Source: JAXGZG01 sp050952065 (GTDB taxonomy: Bacteria; Bacillota; Sulfobacillia; Fermentithermobacillales; Fermentithermobacillaceae). Taken from it: DNA of 64,000 nt. The notes under the pieces are model-generated. The model ran no database searches and was not told the origin of the DNA. It worked only from the letters and a program-made list of their open reading frames with translations. The position numbers were made by a program, and so were the translations under genes. The first letter of the stretch is position 1. Each line of letters begins with the position of its first letter. Below, piece by piece: positions 42,154 through 51,563 of the stretch. Where the stretch lies: assembly GCA_050952065.1 (NCBI GenBank), contig JBMNKF010000007.1, forward strand, positions 248,001 through 312,000, read 5' to 3'.

Positions 42154-43550
42154 GTCAAGTCCTTTTCTTTCTGTAAAAACTCCTCAGACGACTGGTATGT
42201 AACACTGGCCTAACTCCCTGCGACGGCTGGTTCGGGAACGCCGGCGCCCTCTGCAACCGCCCGCCCCTGCTTCCACTCGATGTACGCCCTCATGTCGAAG
42301 TACTGCCGGTCAGTCGACCATGCCTCGTCCTTCTCCATCAGTAAAGCCCCAAGCAGACGTTCAGCCGATTCGGTGTTGGGGAAGATACGGATGACCCTCT
42401 CGCGCCTGCGCACCTCTTCGTTCAGCCTCTCAATGCCGTTGGTCGTCCGTAGGCGCTTGCGGTACTGCTCCGGCAGGTTCAATACCGCCACCGCGTCGTC
42501 AAACCCCTCTTCCAGGATGTTTACCGCCCTGGGCGCCCGGCTTCCGAAGTTGTCGATGACCCTCCTCAGCATCTGCCTGGCGGTTTCCACGTCCGGCGCC
42601 TCCCAGATCACCCGGAGTTGGGAGTGGAGTTCGCCCTGCAACTGCTTTGGACTGGCATCCAGGATGTTGCGGGTGAAGTGGGTCTGGCATCTTTGCCACA
42701 TGACTCCCTGAAACTGAGTCTCCACAGCCTTCACCAGCCCGCCGTGGTGGTCCGAGGTCACAAGGTCCACGCCCCAAAGCCCCCTTCCCTTGAGCCAGGA
42801 GAAGAAGTCACACCAGCTGGTGTAGGTCTCGCTGTCCCCGATCCAAAACCCCAGCACCTCGCGGTACCCCTTCATGTTCACCCCAATGGCGATGAGCGCG
42901 CTCTGTGGCCTAACCTGCCCATTCTTCCTCACCTTGAGCACTATCGCGTCCACCATCACGAATGGGTAGGCCTCTTTGAGCGGCCTTTCGTTCCACGCCT
43001 TCACCAGAGGGTCCAGCCTCTTGCACAGTTCAGACACTGGCGTCTTCGAGAACTCTGTTCCGCACTGTTCCTCGGTAACCTTGGCCACCTTCCTGGTCGA
43101 GACCCCGTTCACCACCATCTCCATCAAAGCCAGGATCAGGGCCTGCTCGCTCCTCTGGAACCGGGCGAAGAACTCAGGAGAGAACTTCCCGTCACGCACC
43201 TGGGGCACTGACAGCGTCAGCCGCCCAACTCGAGTGGTGAGAGTCCTGGGTTTGAACCCGTTCCGGTACCCCTGGCGCTCCTCGGTCCTCTCGAAAGGCT
43301 TTGCCTGCAGGGCCTCAGTCACCTCAGACTGAAGCACCTGGTCTAGTACTTGCTCCACCAGCCTGGCCATTGCGCTGTCTTCCTTGAATAGTCCGTGCAC
43401 GATCTCGTCCGAAAGCGTAATCTGATATTGGGTCACCGTTGCTCCTCCTCCGACTAGTGATCTTCCAATCAACCAGTCTACCAGAGGGGCCGGTGGCCCG
43501 AACCATCGGATCCGTTAGGATCCCTTTTTACAGAAGTATAAGGACACTAC
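42154..43550 (-). mobile_element. IS256-family insertion sequence
   Basis: A 1.4 kb element with one transposase gene and inverted ends: left GTCAAGTCCTTTTCTTTCTGTAAAAA-type sequence from 42154, right (reverse strand from 43550) GTAGTGTCCTTATACTTCTGTAAAAA-type. The shared GTnnnnTCCTT and TCTGTAAAAA blocks define the inverted repeats. I could not define an 8-bp target duplication (left flank ATCCTCAG, right flank TTCAGGCT). It removed the 5' part of the DUF262-HNH gene. Confidence 0.85.
42210..43436 (-). CDS. IS256-family (Mutator) transposase
   Basis: A 408-residue transposase from the GTG at 43436, after a GGAGGA site. It has the family's N-terminal QGYRNGFKPRTL, the catalytic DDE residues in VMVDAIVLKVR, LVTSDHHGGLVKA and LNEEVRRRERVIRIFPN, and the C/(2)H-type signature WQRCQTHFTRNIL. 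The frame is uninterrupted, so it is probably a functional transposase. Confidence 0.92.
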   Translation of the reverse strand: MTQYQITLSDEIVHGLFKEDSAMARLVEQVLDQVLQSEVTEALQAKPFERTEERQGYRNGFKPRTLTTRVGRLTLSVPQVRDGKFSPEFFARFQRSEQALILALMEMVVNGVSTRKVAKVTEEQCGTEFSKTPVSELCKRLDPLVKAWNERPLKEAYPFVMVDAIVLKVRKNGQVRPQSALIAIGVNMKGYREVLGFWIGDSETYTSWCDFFSWLKGRGLWGVDLVTSDHHGGLVKAVETQFQGVMWQRCQTHFTRNILDASPKQLQGELHSQLRVIWEAPDVETARQMLRRVIDNFGSRAPRAVNILEEGFDDAVAVLNLPEQYRKRLRTTNGIERLNEEVRRRERVIRIFPNTESAERLLGALLMEKDEAWSTDRQYFDMRAYIEWKQGRAVAEGAGVPEPAVAGS

Positions 43551-44225
43551 TTCAGGCTGGAACCCCAGGAGTTGAGGAACGCCGTATATACTGGCACTTG
43601 GTTGACTGATGCGAAGTCGAAGTTTAGCAAGAGAAACTGTGCGGCCTACGGGTTAGCTAGTGACTACATAGGTGCCAAACTTGACCGCCAGGGCTTCCTA
43701 GAAACGGCTTTGAATTGGATCAGCAAGGGCGAAATTGAGAAGTATATGTCAACCCATCAACATGCCCCCAACGCCAACGAGTTGTGGATGTACTTTCTCA
43801 ACGTCATCAATTGGGTCAAACTCACCTTCCCAACATACCGAAAGCACATGAAAGGCGTTAATTGGGGCAGTCTGTACGACCAGTTCAAAGACGGACTTTA
43901 CGACACCGCCAAATTGGAGCAGGAGATAGCAGCCCTTATGATGGACGATGATGTTACCAACAAGAAGGGAATCTACCCCTACGTCTTGACTCGGAAGGAA
44001 AAGTACCTTAACATCCGTGCTTTCTCGGATAGTCAGAAGAGTGCTGCTTATGAGAGGCAAAAAGGCATATGCCCCAAGTGTGGCAAGCACTTTGCGTTGA
44101 AGGACATGCAAGCAGATCACACTAAGCCTTGGAGCCAAGGTGGGAAGACCAGTCCTGAGAATTGTCAGATGCTTTGCCAGGAGTGCCATGAACTCAAAAG
44201 CGGAGTGCAATTGGCGAAGAAGTGA
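43551..44225 (+). pseudogene. DUF262-HNH endonuclease gene, N-terminal half lost to IS256
   Basis: Reading from the IS256 boundary, the frame gives FRLEPQELRNAVYTG, the end of the DUF262 (ParB-like NTPase) domain, where LxPQEIRNAxYxG is conserved. It continues with an alpha-helical middle and a C-terminal HNH nuclease domain: AYERQKGICPKCGKHFALKDMQADHTKPWSQGGKTSPENCQMLCQECHELKSG, with CxxC...DH...N...CxxC intact. Complete DUF262-HNH proteins resemble GmrSD-type restriction or other anti-phage effectors. The first catalytic half (DGQQR/QR motifs) is missing. A TTG at 43572 could restart translation to give the HNH domain alone. Confidence 0.82.
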
Positions 44226-44246
44226 TGCTTTGTTCGTTGAGATATG

Positions 44247-44281
44247 AAAGCCCCCTCCCGTTATGGAAGGGGGCTTTTTTT
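44247..44281. terminator. Terminator downstream of the HNH remnant
   Basis: AGCCCCCT (44249-44256) and AGGGGGCT (44268-44275) form a stem followed by seven T on the + strand; the reverse strand has only a short A/T run. It separates the remnant from the convergent integrase gene. Confidence 0.85.
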
Positions 44282-44314
44282 GTTACCCTATGTACTTTGT
44301 TACCCTATGTACTT
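44281..44314. repeat. Exact 17-base tandem duplication at the integrase 3' end
   Basis: TGTTACCCTATGTACTT occurs twice in direct tandem at 44281-44297 and 44298-44314. The second copy includes the integrase TAA stop. It duplicates the last codons (YIG-stop) outside the reading frame. Confidence 0.9.
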
Positions 44315-45265
44315 GGTAGGGCAGAACTTCCTATACTGGGCTTGCAGGTCACTGTCCCACAGGTAGATGTATCTCCTCACCATCTCCATCGTTGAGTGAC
44401 CGAGCAACTTCTGGAGTGAGATAATGTCGCCTCCGTTGAGCAAGTATAGCCTTGCGAAAGTGTGCCGGAAGGTGTGGGGGGACACTCTCTTACCAGAAAT
44501 GCCGGCCTTTTCTCCGAGTACCCAGATGCGTCCCTGGACGGTTCTAGGCTGCATAGGCGCATTATTGTTGGTAACAAGTAAGTGGTTCTCTCCGGGGACA
44601 CTCCCTCTGATCTCCAGCCAACGCTGAATTACATGTTTAGTCTGGTCAGAGTAGAAGACTACCCTTTCCTTTGCCCCTTTGCCGAACACCTTCAACTTGT
44701 TCTCGTTGAGCACAAGGTCGTCCAACTCGATGTTGCACAGTTCGGATAACCTGATGCCTGTATCGAGCAACAACCTCAGCATTAAGTAGTCCCTGTAACC
44801 AGTGAAGGTAGTTCTATCGCAAGCCTTGAAGAAGCGCTCAAGTTCGGTATTAGTGTAGGATTCGATGATCTTCTGCTCTGCCTTCACCTTCCTAACTTTC
44901 TCAAGCGGATTCCTCGCAATCATACCTTCGCTTGCCATAAAACTAAACAGCTGCTTGGTTGCCCTGATGATGTGATTGACCGTTGTGAGAGAAGACCCTT
45001 TCTCGCCCTTCCCATTGACTCCATCCCTAAGTTCGATGATGACCCTCCTGAAATCTTCCTCAGTGAACTTGTCGGGAGTCTTGGCTATGCCAAGGTTCTC
45101 AAGTGCCAACATTAGTCGCTTGTAGCAAATGGTGAGGTGCCTGATGGAGTAAGCCGACAAGTTGCGAGACTGACAGCAGAAGATGAAGCGGTTGAAAGCG
45201 GTCTCCCAGGTTAACTTCTTGGGTTCTTCCTTCTCGGTATTCTTGAGAAGTCTTGCCCTACGCAT
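44300..45265 (-). CDS. Tyrosine recombinase/integrase (XerC/XerD-like)
   Basis: A 321-residue phage-integrase-family protein. A SAM-like core-binding domain spans residues 20-115 and the catalytic domain about 130-310. Catalytic residues visible are R in LLDTGIRLSELC, K in VFGKGAKERVVF, H-x-x-R in SPHTFRHTFARL, H in LQKLLGHSTMEM and the nucleophile Y in VRRYIYLWD. The ATG at 45265 follows a GGAGGG site. The tRNA-Leu 3' end lies 155 bases upstream of its start, a position typical of an integrative element's integrase. Confidence 0.9.
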   Translation of the reverse strand: MRRARLLKNTEKEEPKKLTWETAFNRFIFCCQSRNLSAYSIRHLTICYKRLMLALENLGIAKTPDKFTEEDFRRVIIELRDGVNGKGEKGSSLTTVNHIIRATKQLFSFMASEGMIARNPLEKVRKVKAEQKIIESYTNTELERFFKACDRTTFTGYRDYLMLRLLLDTGIRLSELCNIELDDLVLNENKLKVFGKGAKERVVFYSDQTKHVIQRWLEIRGSVPGENHLLVTNNNAPMQPRTVQGRIWVLGEKAGISGKRVSPHTFRHTFARLYLLNGGDIISLQKLLGHSTMEMVRRYIYLWDSDLQAQYRKFCPTKYIG

Positions 45266-45422
45266 TACTCATACCCTCCTTTGCTTGTGAACGCCATTTC
45301 GCAAAGGTTGGTGGCAACGGCCTAGGAGTTCAGATAACCCACACCATACGTCTCGAATTTTGCGTGGGTGTCACTTGGGATGTCCTGGGAGGAACCTTTT
45401 TGGGTCTTGAGCAGGGATTTGG

Positions 45423-45504
45423 TGTCGGGAGCGGGACTTGAACCCGCACGGTGTTCACCATACGCCCCTCAAACGTACGCGTCTGCCAGTTCCGCCATCC
45501 CGAC
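45423..45504 (-). tRNA. tRNA-Leu (anticodon GAG)
   Basis: Reverse-strand tRNA with acceptor GTCGGGA/TCCCGAC, D arm GGCGGAACTGGCAGACGC, anticodon stem TACGT/GCGTA around loop TTGAGGG (anticodon GAG), a long variable arm as expected for leucine tRNA, and T arm GCGGG-TTCAAGT-CCCGC. CCA is encoded just after (45422-45420). Confidence 0.95.
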
Positions 45505-45624
45505 ACACCAGTCACAACACCCATGATACTCGTGCCCGCTTGCGCTGTCAAATCATAAGCAGTCATTGGAGGGAGGCTCAAGGACAGCAAGCAAAGCACG
45601 TGTAAACCGCGCACGTCCACTGAG

Positions 45625-46464
45625 TCAGGGCCTGGGGGCCAGTCCGCTCACTTTGATGATCTCGAGCCCCATGTCTTCAAGTTTCTTGATATAAGGGTTG
45701 ATTCCGGCCACGTCAGACGCAATATGCCCTGAGATTACTAGGTTCTTACCATGGGGAGACTCTTGTCTTAGGCGGGGCATCTCACTGGGCGCGATGTGTA
45801 TGTATACTACTGTGTCAACGCCATGCTTGAAATACAGCCTGGCAAGGGTAGCGCCTCCATTGGTCCCGGCGCCGTGGACGACCACTGTCTTCCCCGCCCT
45901 GTTGCGCAAGTCGCCCAGCCGGACAACCACGTCTGTGGGAGCGCTGCCTATCTCGGGCACTGTTTTCAAGGCTGCAACCACATCTGACACACTGGAATCG
46001 GGGTTGACATAGTCGTCTACCGCCTTCTGCATCAACTGGCGTCCAATCTCGTCAAGAGGATTGTGGATATTGAGAAACGGCATCCCCAGAAGGCGCGCGA
46101 AAGACGGCGCATGGTCGTAGTTTGCCGAATGTCTTGCGAAAGCACTGGCTTCTTTAAGGGTATTCACGGCCTCCCACGCTTCGTCTTCGGGGACACCGTT
46201 TCTAACCATTATGTCCACGTGTAAGTCCAGGACATCGGGAAAAGTGAGCACACTTGGGTCTGGATGGTGAGCCATGACACAGTCCACCCCTAACTCTCTG
46301 CCCATTAGAATCTCGGCAACCCCGATATCGATACCGAACAAGATTTTCTTGATGTTATCGCCATGAACATGGATCTTGGAGTCAGCAGGCCACCTTGTTT
46401 GGCCCGCAAGGTCTATTGCTATCTGCATGAGGTCTTCCGTGCTAACGCCCTTCATCTTGGTCAT
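45625..46464 (-). CDS. NIF3-like (DUF34) dinuclear metal-binding protein
   Basis: A 279-residue member of the NIF3/YbgI family. It has VHGDNIKKILFGIDIG, CVMAHHPDPS in the position of the HHP metal ligands, a later YDHAPSFARLLGMP, and a C-terminal VISGHIASDVAGINPYIKKLEDMGLEI. The family forms a toroidal hexamer with two metals per subunit; some members hydrolyse GTP or cyclic compounds but the physiological role is open. ATG at 46464 follows a GGAGAA site at six bases. It is downstream of tRNA-Leu on the opposite side of the island boundary. Confidence 0.82.
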   Translation of the reverse strand: MTKMKGVSTEDLMQIAIDLAGQTRWPADSKIHVHGDNIKKILFGIDIGVAEILMGRELGVDCVMAHHPDPSVLTFPDVLDLHVDIMVRNGVPEDEAWEAVNTLKEASAFARHSANYDHAPSFARLLGMPFLNIHNPLDEIGRQLMQKAVDDYVNPDSSVSDVVAALKTVPEIGSAPTDVVVRLGDLRNRAGKTVVVHGAGTNGGATLARLYFKHGVDTVVYIHIAPSEMPRLRQESPHGKNLVISGHIASDVAGINPYIKKLEDMGLEIIKVSGLAPRP

Positions 46465-46599
46465 CGTGACTTCTCCTTCCGATTGCGCGATTACCTTACG
46501 GAGTTCGCCCCTCCGTGTCTTTCTCCCTTCCCTGCTACTGGTCAGAAGGGACTGAACTGATACCCTACTTGTCCCGTCGGTGCAGGACGAACTAGCTCC

Positions 46600-46639
46600 G
46601 TAGCCCTGTCCAGATCGACGACTCGGTCGAGAGGGCTAC
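46600..46639. repeat. Inverted repeat downstream of the patatin gene
   Basis: GTAGCCCT (46600-46607) pairs with AGGGCTAC (46632-46639), with further pairing ATCGAC/GTCGA inside. It is located after the leftward patatin gene's stop and could act as a terminator, though it lacks a T-run. The rest of 46465-46695 shows nothing else. Confidence 0.5.
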
Positions 46640-46695
46640 ATCGACCGCGTATACTAGCCATGAGGCTTCGAGGGACACATCAAACTGTCTAGTTG

Positions 46696-47592
46696 TCACG
46701 CCAGTAGAGGCCTCAAACGCCCCATGTTCTTCTCGGCGCAAATCTTTCCAGACTCAATCAGCGCTCTGATCTTAGAAGGAGTTGGAATCCCCACATCCCA
46801 GACTTCCGGCTGAAGGATGACCGTTGCGTATTGATGTAGACTTCGTTCAACCTCTCTGCGGCTTGCCAGAGCGAAACATCTGGATAGGATCGTCGCGAAG
46901 TCTTCTGCCTTCTGAGGCCTTTCGGCGTGCAGCCCCAGGTCTACGGCCACGATTTCCTCGGCCTCCATCCTTTTGAGCTCGTCGACGGGTACCATGTTCA
47001 GGATTCCGCCGTCCACCAGAGATCTTCCGTAAAGTCGCCTGGGGACGAATACCCCGGGCAGGGAGATGCTTGCCCGGATAGCTTCCGCCAACCTGACTTC
47101 TGTGATGTACGCTTTTCGTCCCAGGCCCGCTCTCGGCACAAGATCCCCGTGTGCAGGGATAGTGGTGACCACAGGGGGACGGTTGGTAAAGACGACCTCT
47201 TCGCCTGTCTCAACATCCACTGAGACGATGGCCAAAGGTGTTTTTATGTCGGATACGCGTTTGCTCCCGGTTAGCTTGTCGATGTACTTCTCGATGAATC
47301 CGCCTCGCACAACTCCCTTAATCCCAGTGGCGGAGACTTGCCCTCCTGCTAGGATAAGAGCCGTTTCTGCTTCGTGATACTCATCAGATCCGGCCAGAGC
47401 CTCAACGCCCTCTTGTATTCCGGTCAGGTTTACTCCGGCCGCATAAAGCCCCGCCACCAAGGCCCCGGCGCTGGTCCCAGCCAGTATTTGAGGGCGAAGG
47501 CCATAGAGTTCCATAGCCATGAGTACCCCAATGTGGGCAAATCCTAGGATACCGCCGCCTCCCAACGCCAACCCCCACTTGGTCAAGGCCAT
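46696..47592 (-). CDS. Patatin-like phospholipase (RssA/YchK family)
   Basis: A 298-residue patatin-fold hydrolase. The oxyanion hole LALGGGGILGFAHIGVL, the nucleophile GTSAGAL (G-x-S-x-G) and the catalytic aspartate in LVDGGILNMVP (DGG) are all present, so it should be an active serine lipid acyl hydrolase. No signal peptide. The ATG at 47592 has a GGAGGCGC site. Substrate is not known in this subfamily. Confidence 0.9.
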   Translation of the reverse strand: MALTKWGLALGGGGILGFAHIGVLMAMELYGLRPQILAGTSAGALVAGLYAAGVNLTGIQEGVEALAGSDEYHEAETALILAGGQVSATGIKGVVRGGFIEKYIDKLTGSKRVSDIKTPLAIVSVDVETGEEVVFTNRPPVVTTIPAHGDLVPRAGLGRKAYITEVRLAEAIRASISLPGVFVPRRLYGRSLVDGGILNMVPVDELKRMEAEEIVAVDLGLHAERPQKAEDFATILSRCFALASRREVERSLHQYATVILQPEVWDVGIPTPSKIRALIESGKICAEKNMGRLRPLLA

Positions 47593-47669
47593 GGCGCGCC
47601 TCCTCCTTTCCCTACATCTTTGTTACACCCTATGCAGGGAAGAGGCGGTATTGCCATGGAGGTCGGATG

Positions 47670-48986
47670 TCATTCAGGGCGAAGGTTCCTGGAATCGGGC
47701 AGCTTCCAAGCCAGCATGCAGGCTACGCAGAGAACGCCGACCATCAATGCGAAAAGAGCCACATAGCCGGAGGTCTGGAGAATCCATCCTCCTACCACGG
47801 AGAGCAGAGTTAGTGGAGCGGTCACTGTGTTTAAGACACCTAAGAAGGTGGCTCTCTGAAGGTTGTCGGCAACGTCAATGACATAGTTGCTGAAGCCAAT
47901 CCACACTCCGCCGAGAGAGGCACCCAGACAGAAGTACAGCAGGAAATACACAGCGTAGGTGAGGAAAATCCATCCAAGAGAGAAAAGTAACCGAGCGCAC
48001 AAAGCCAATACTCCTGTAGCGCCGGTCAGAAGCGCCACTAGTCTTACAACCCAGTAGGCTCCGCGATTATCGCCCAAATAGCCCCAGAGCGGGCCTCCGA
48101 CCACAGACCCCACCATCTGGGCAGATATGAAAAGGCCCACGATGCTCTTGGGAAAATTCAGGGCTGACTGAGCATGGATCGCAAAGAACGGCAGAACCAG
48201 GTACAGGCCTCCAACCAGCATTCTGACCACCAGTACTCGACGAAAAGCGACATTTCCCATTATGGTCGAAGGCAGTCGTTTGAGATACTCAATCACAGAG
48301 GCTCTTTCATACGAGGTCTCTCCGTCCAGGTCGGTTATGAAATGCATGACAAGTAGGGACGCCAGCATGAATATGGCTCCAATGAACATCACGGCGAAAT
48401 AGTTCATGGGATAGCGCTCCTGTTGTTCAAGCAACGTTCGCACCAGGAATCCGGATAGGAAAGCGCCGATGCCGCCCACGGCCTGCATAGTGCCAAACAG
48501 GCTTGCCCGTTTTTCGGGCGGAATGGTCTTGGCTACTATGTCCGTCCAAGGCAAGCCCCCAAAACCGTCTGCCAGCGCGTATACCACCAAGCAAGCGTAG
48601 AAGACGGCAAGAGCGAGGCCTGGGGTGTTCCTGCTAAATAGGGCTGAAAACGCCAAGCCGAACGCAGCTGTGCGCATGACCCAGCCTGCTTTGATCATTA
48701 GAGGCTTCTTGTTGGGAAGTTTCTCCATATACCTAGCCACGAATATCTGTGGGATGAGGTACCCGAAGTTCCTAGTAGTGCTTACTAGACCGATCAGCAA
48801 AGGCGAATTGGTGAGCGTACTGACATATGTAGGCAGAACCGTGTTGGCTTCCAGAAAGGCTCCTCCAGTGTTAAAACCCGCTCCATCCAAAATAAAGGCG
48901 ATTCTGTTCTTGATTCCGATTTTCCGCTTGTACTCTTCAAACTGTTGTTTCTCCTCGACTTCGGGCCTGACTGCGGACAATGGCAT
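47670..48986 (-). CDS. Major facilitator superfamily transporter
   Basis: A 438-residue protein with about 12 membrane segments. The N-terminal cytoplasmic tail is charged (RPEVEEKQQFEEYKRKIG). Loop 2-3 has IFVARYMEKLPNKKPLM, a weak form of the MFS A-motif, and the TIPPEKRASLFGTMQAVGG segment is typical of the MFS proteins that sit near patatin/arcC-like genes in Clostridia. Cargo unknown. ATG at 48986 follows GGGGGTT. Its nearest neighbours are the patatin gene downstream and arcC upstream, all leftward. Confidence 0.88.
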   Translation of the reverse strand: MPLSAVRPEVEEKQQFEEYKRKIGIKNRIAFILDGAGFNTGGAFLEANTVLPTYVSTLTNSPLLIGLVSTTRNFGYLIPQIFVARYMEKLPNKKPLMIKAGWVMRTAAFGLAFSALFSRNTPGLALAVFYACLVVYALADGFGGLPWTDIVAKTIPPEKRASLFGTMQAVGGIGAFLSGFLVRTLLEQQERYPMNYFAVMFIGAIFMLASLLVMHFITDLDGETSYERASVIEYLKRLPSTIMGNVAFRRVLVVRMLVGGLYLVLPFFAIHAQSALNFPKSIVGLFISAQMVGSVVGGPLWGYLGDNRGAYWVVRLVALLTGATGVLALCARLLFSLGWIFLTYAVYFLLYFCLGASLGGVWIGFSNYVIDVADNLQRATFLGVLNTVTAPLTLLSVVGGWILQTSGYVALFALMVGVLCVACMLAWKLPDSRNLRPE

Positions 48987-49045
48987 AACCCCCGGTGAAT
49001 GACTGAGAAAATGACTTGCTTATGCTTGTCTGTAATGTCTATATA

Positions 49046-49984
49046 CTATCTCGTTACCCTTGTGCCCGCTTGGCCTTTTAGGGCAGGTAGAGCTTCGTCG
49101 AGCGAAGCCACTATGCCGATCTCGCCTCCCCGTTGGACGAACCTAATTATGGCTTTAACCTTGGGTCCCATGCTTCCAGCGCGGAAATGACCTTCTTTTT
49201 CATATCTCATCAGCTCATCAAGGCTAACCGAACCGATCGGTTGTTCTTGGGGAGTCCTAAAGTTCAAGCAGGCGCCAGGAACGTCGGTGAGGATCAAGAG
49301 AATGCTGGCGCCAACAGCGTGTGCAAGTCTTTCAGCCCCCAAGTCCTTGTCCACAACCGCTTCCACACCTTCTAACATGCCCGAGTCTCCCATAACCACC
49401 GGAATCCCGCCGCCCCCCACCGATACAACGGCGTGTCCCGCCTCTACAAGCTTTCGTATGGAGGCAGCCTCGATGATCTCCTTGGGCTCAGGTGACGGCA
49501 CCACTCTACGCCAACCTCTGCCAGAGTCCTCTATCCACGTCTCACCCAGAGATTGCTGTCGGTTCATTGCGTACTGGTAGTCTTTGAAAGGCCCTACCGG
49601 CTTAGTAGGGTTCTGAAAGGCGGGATCGTTCCTGTCCACAAGAGTCTGCGTTATTACGGAAGTCACCGGAACATTCATTCCATGCTCTCTAAGCGCGTTT
49701 CCGATGCTCATCTGCAACATATATCCGATCATGCCCTGACTCTGGGCCCCGCAAATATCCATTGGCATACGGGGGATCATGGTTTCGCCCAGTTCGTTCT
49801 GTATGAGAATGTTGCCGACTTGCGGTCCGTTGCCGTGGGTTATCACCACGCGATAGCTTTCTCTTATCAATTGAGCGATTTGCCGGGAGGTGTTTTGGAG
49901 GTTTTTCAATTGCTCCCGGGCTGTGCCTTGCTGCCCTCTTTGAAGGATCGCATTTCCTCCAAGAGCAACTACGATTGTTGTCAA
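49046..49984 (-). CDS. arcC: Carbamate kinase
   Basis: ArcC makes ATP from carbamoyl phosphate, yielding ammonia and CO2. The 312-residue protein has VVALGGNAILQRGQQG, VVITHGNGPQVGNILIQNE, the PMDICGAQSQGMIGYML region, AVVSVGGGGIPVV, VDKDLGAERLA and a MGPKVKAIIRF segment, all characteristic. The TTG start at 49984 follows GGAGG by seven bases. arcA and arcB are not adjacent; the kinase may serve in agmatine, allantoin/oxamate or citrulline breakdown encoded elsewhere. Confidence 0.95.
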   Translation of the reverse strand: MTTIVVALGGNAILQRGQQGTAREQLKNLQNTSRQIAQLIRESYRVVITHGNGPQVGNILIQNELGETMIPRMPMDICGAQSQGMIGYMLQMSIGNALREHGMNVPVTSVITQTLVDRNDPAFQNPTKPVGPFKDYQYAMNRQQSLGETWIEDSGRGWRRVVPSPEPKEIIEAASIRKLVEAGHAVVSVGGGGIPVVMGDSGMLEGVEAVVDKDLGAERLAHAVGASILLILTDVPGACLNFRTPQEQPIGSVSLDELMRYEKEGHFRAGSMGPKVKAIIRFVQRGGEIGIVASLDEALPALKGQAGTRVTR

Positions 49985-50173
49985 GTGGCTCCCTCCAGCC
50001 CATAGAATCCCTGTTAACCATCCGGGTACATTCTAGTCTCAACTACAAGAATCTGCACCAACAAGTCTTCCCCGGTCGATTTGGCGTCGAACGGAGAGGG
50101 ATGGCACACGTCAATGTCGAATGCATCCTAATGACTCAAATACGCCTAGCGGGAGAAGAGACGTGTTCATATC

Positions 50174-51452
50174 ATGCTAATCGATAGGCTCAAGATCTGC
50201 AATTACATCGAAGATGAGACAACAAAACACAATGCGGTTATGAGCATCATGGATGGGGTAACGTTTTCCATCATGACAGGTCTCACTCAGCCTTTTTGGG
50301 GCGCATTTGCCGTTAAACTGGGTGCGACCGATTACATGCTGGCGCTACTCTCATCGCTCCCTGCGCTGATTACCCTGGCCGCGCAGATTCCCGCGGCCAT
50401 GATCATTGACAAGTATGACACCAGGCTCAAGCCTACCTTGATTGCGGCTACATCCAGCAGAGTTGCTTACTTGCTGTTTGCGCTGTTGGCAGTGATTCCG
50501 GGCCCCGGTTTGATTAAGGCGTGGATGTTCATACTGATCTTCGCCCTCAGGAACTTCCCCGGTACAATGTGCGATACGGCATGGACTTCGATGATGGGCG
50601 AGATGTTCGACTCGCGCCTCCGGGGCAGGATCTTCAGCGAGAGAAGCATGATGACCACCTTGTTCTCTCTCTTGGCCACCGTGGTTGCAGGCCCGTTCCT
50701 TGACGCCACACCTTGGCCATGGAACTACGGGATTCTCTATACAGGTCTCTTTTGCGGCAGTCATGACATCGGTATACTATCTCACTCGCCTGAGAGAATC
50801 TCCTTTGCCTCAGAGCGAACGTTCTACTGCTCCCACGGGCTTTCGCGCTTTCGAGGCAACTCTCAAAGACAAGACGTTCGTTCTGTATCTAGTAGCTGTC
50901 ATGACGATTGACATCGGGTTCCACATCCCCTCGACCCTGTGGACGATCCTTTGGGTGAAGACTATGGGGCTTTCTAACGCATGGCTCGGGGCTCTTAGCA
51001 TTGCATCGGGTATTGCTTCGTTCGTATCCTATCCCGCTTGGGGACGTTGGTCTGAGAAGCATGGCAACATGAAAATCCTGGCAGTTGGAGTTTTGGGCCA
51101 CATGTTGTTCCCTCTCCTGTATGGGCGTTCAAGGTCTCCCATGCTTCACCTCGTCGTTCACATCATACAGGGTTTCGCGGGCGCAGGGCGGCAACTCGGT
51201 TTTTTCAATGGGCTCCTGGATATCTCACCTGCCTCGACTCGCCCGGCGTACATAGCTACCTACAACGTGACTCAAGGTCTATCGGCTTTCGTTTGGCCTT
51301 TCCTGGGTGTCTGGATATATGAGCGCATAGGAATGACCCCAACTTTGGACCTGGTGTTCCTCATCCGCCTCGTGACAATGTCTTTCGCCGGGTACCTTCT
51401 ATTTGGGAGACTGACCAGGGCCACGAAAGCGAGAACACAAGCAACCGGTTAG
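50174..51452 (+). pseudogene. MFS transporter gene with a frameshift
   Basis: The first frame (from 50174) encodes six membrane segments and the MFS-like GRIFSERSMMTTLFSLLATVV, then ILYTGLF and loses similarity after about 50755. The frame shifted by +1 carries on at once with VSFAAVMTSVYYLTRL and the six C-terminal segments to 51452. Reading through, the product would be about 425 residues, a normal MFS length. The shift lies between roughly 50740 and 50762. A genuine lesion or a base-call error are both possible. Confidence 0.78.
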
Positions 51453-51563
51453 GGTCAACTTAGGAACCGCTCAAGAGACGCTAAGGAATCAAGGCTATCT
51501 GTGGGCTCCAGGCTGTTGTTCTCCGGCTATGCTTGGCTACAGTAGAGTTGTGCTAGCCTTGGG

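Noticed and set aside
42146..43558. 8-bp target duplication around IS256
   Set aside because: ATCCTCAG and TTCAGGCT do not match; a TCAG is shared but out of register, consistent with a later deletion or an imprecise boundary.
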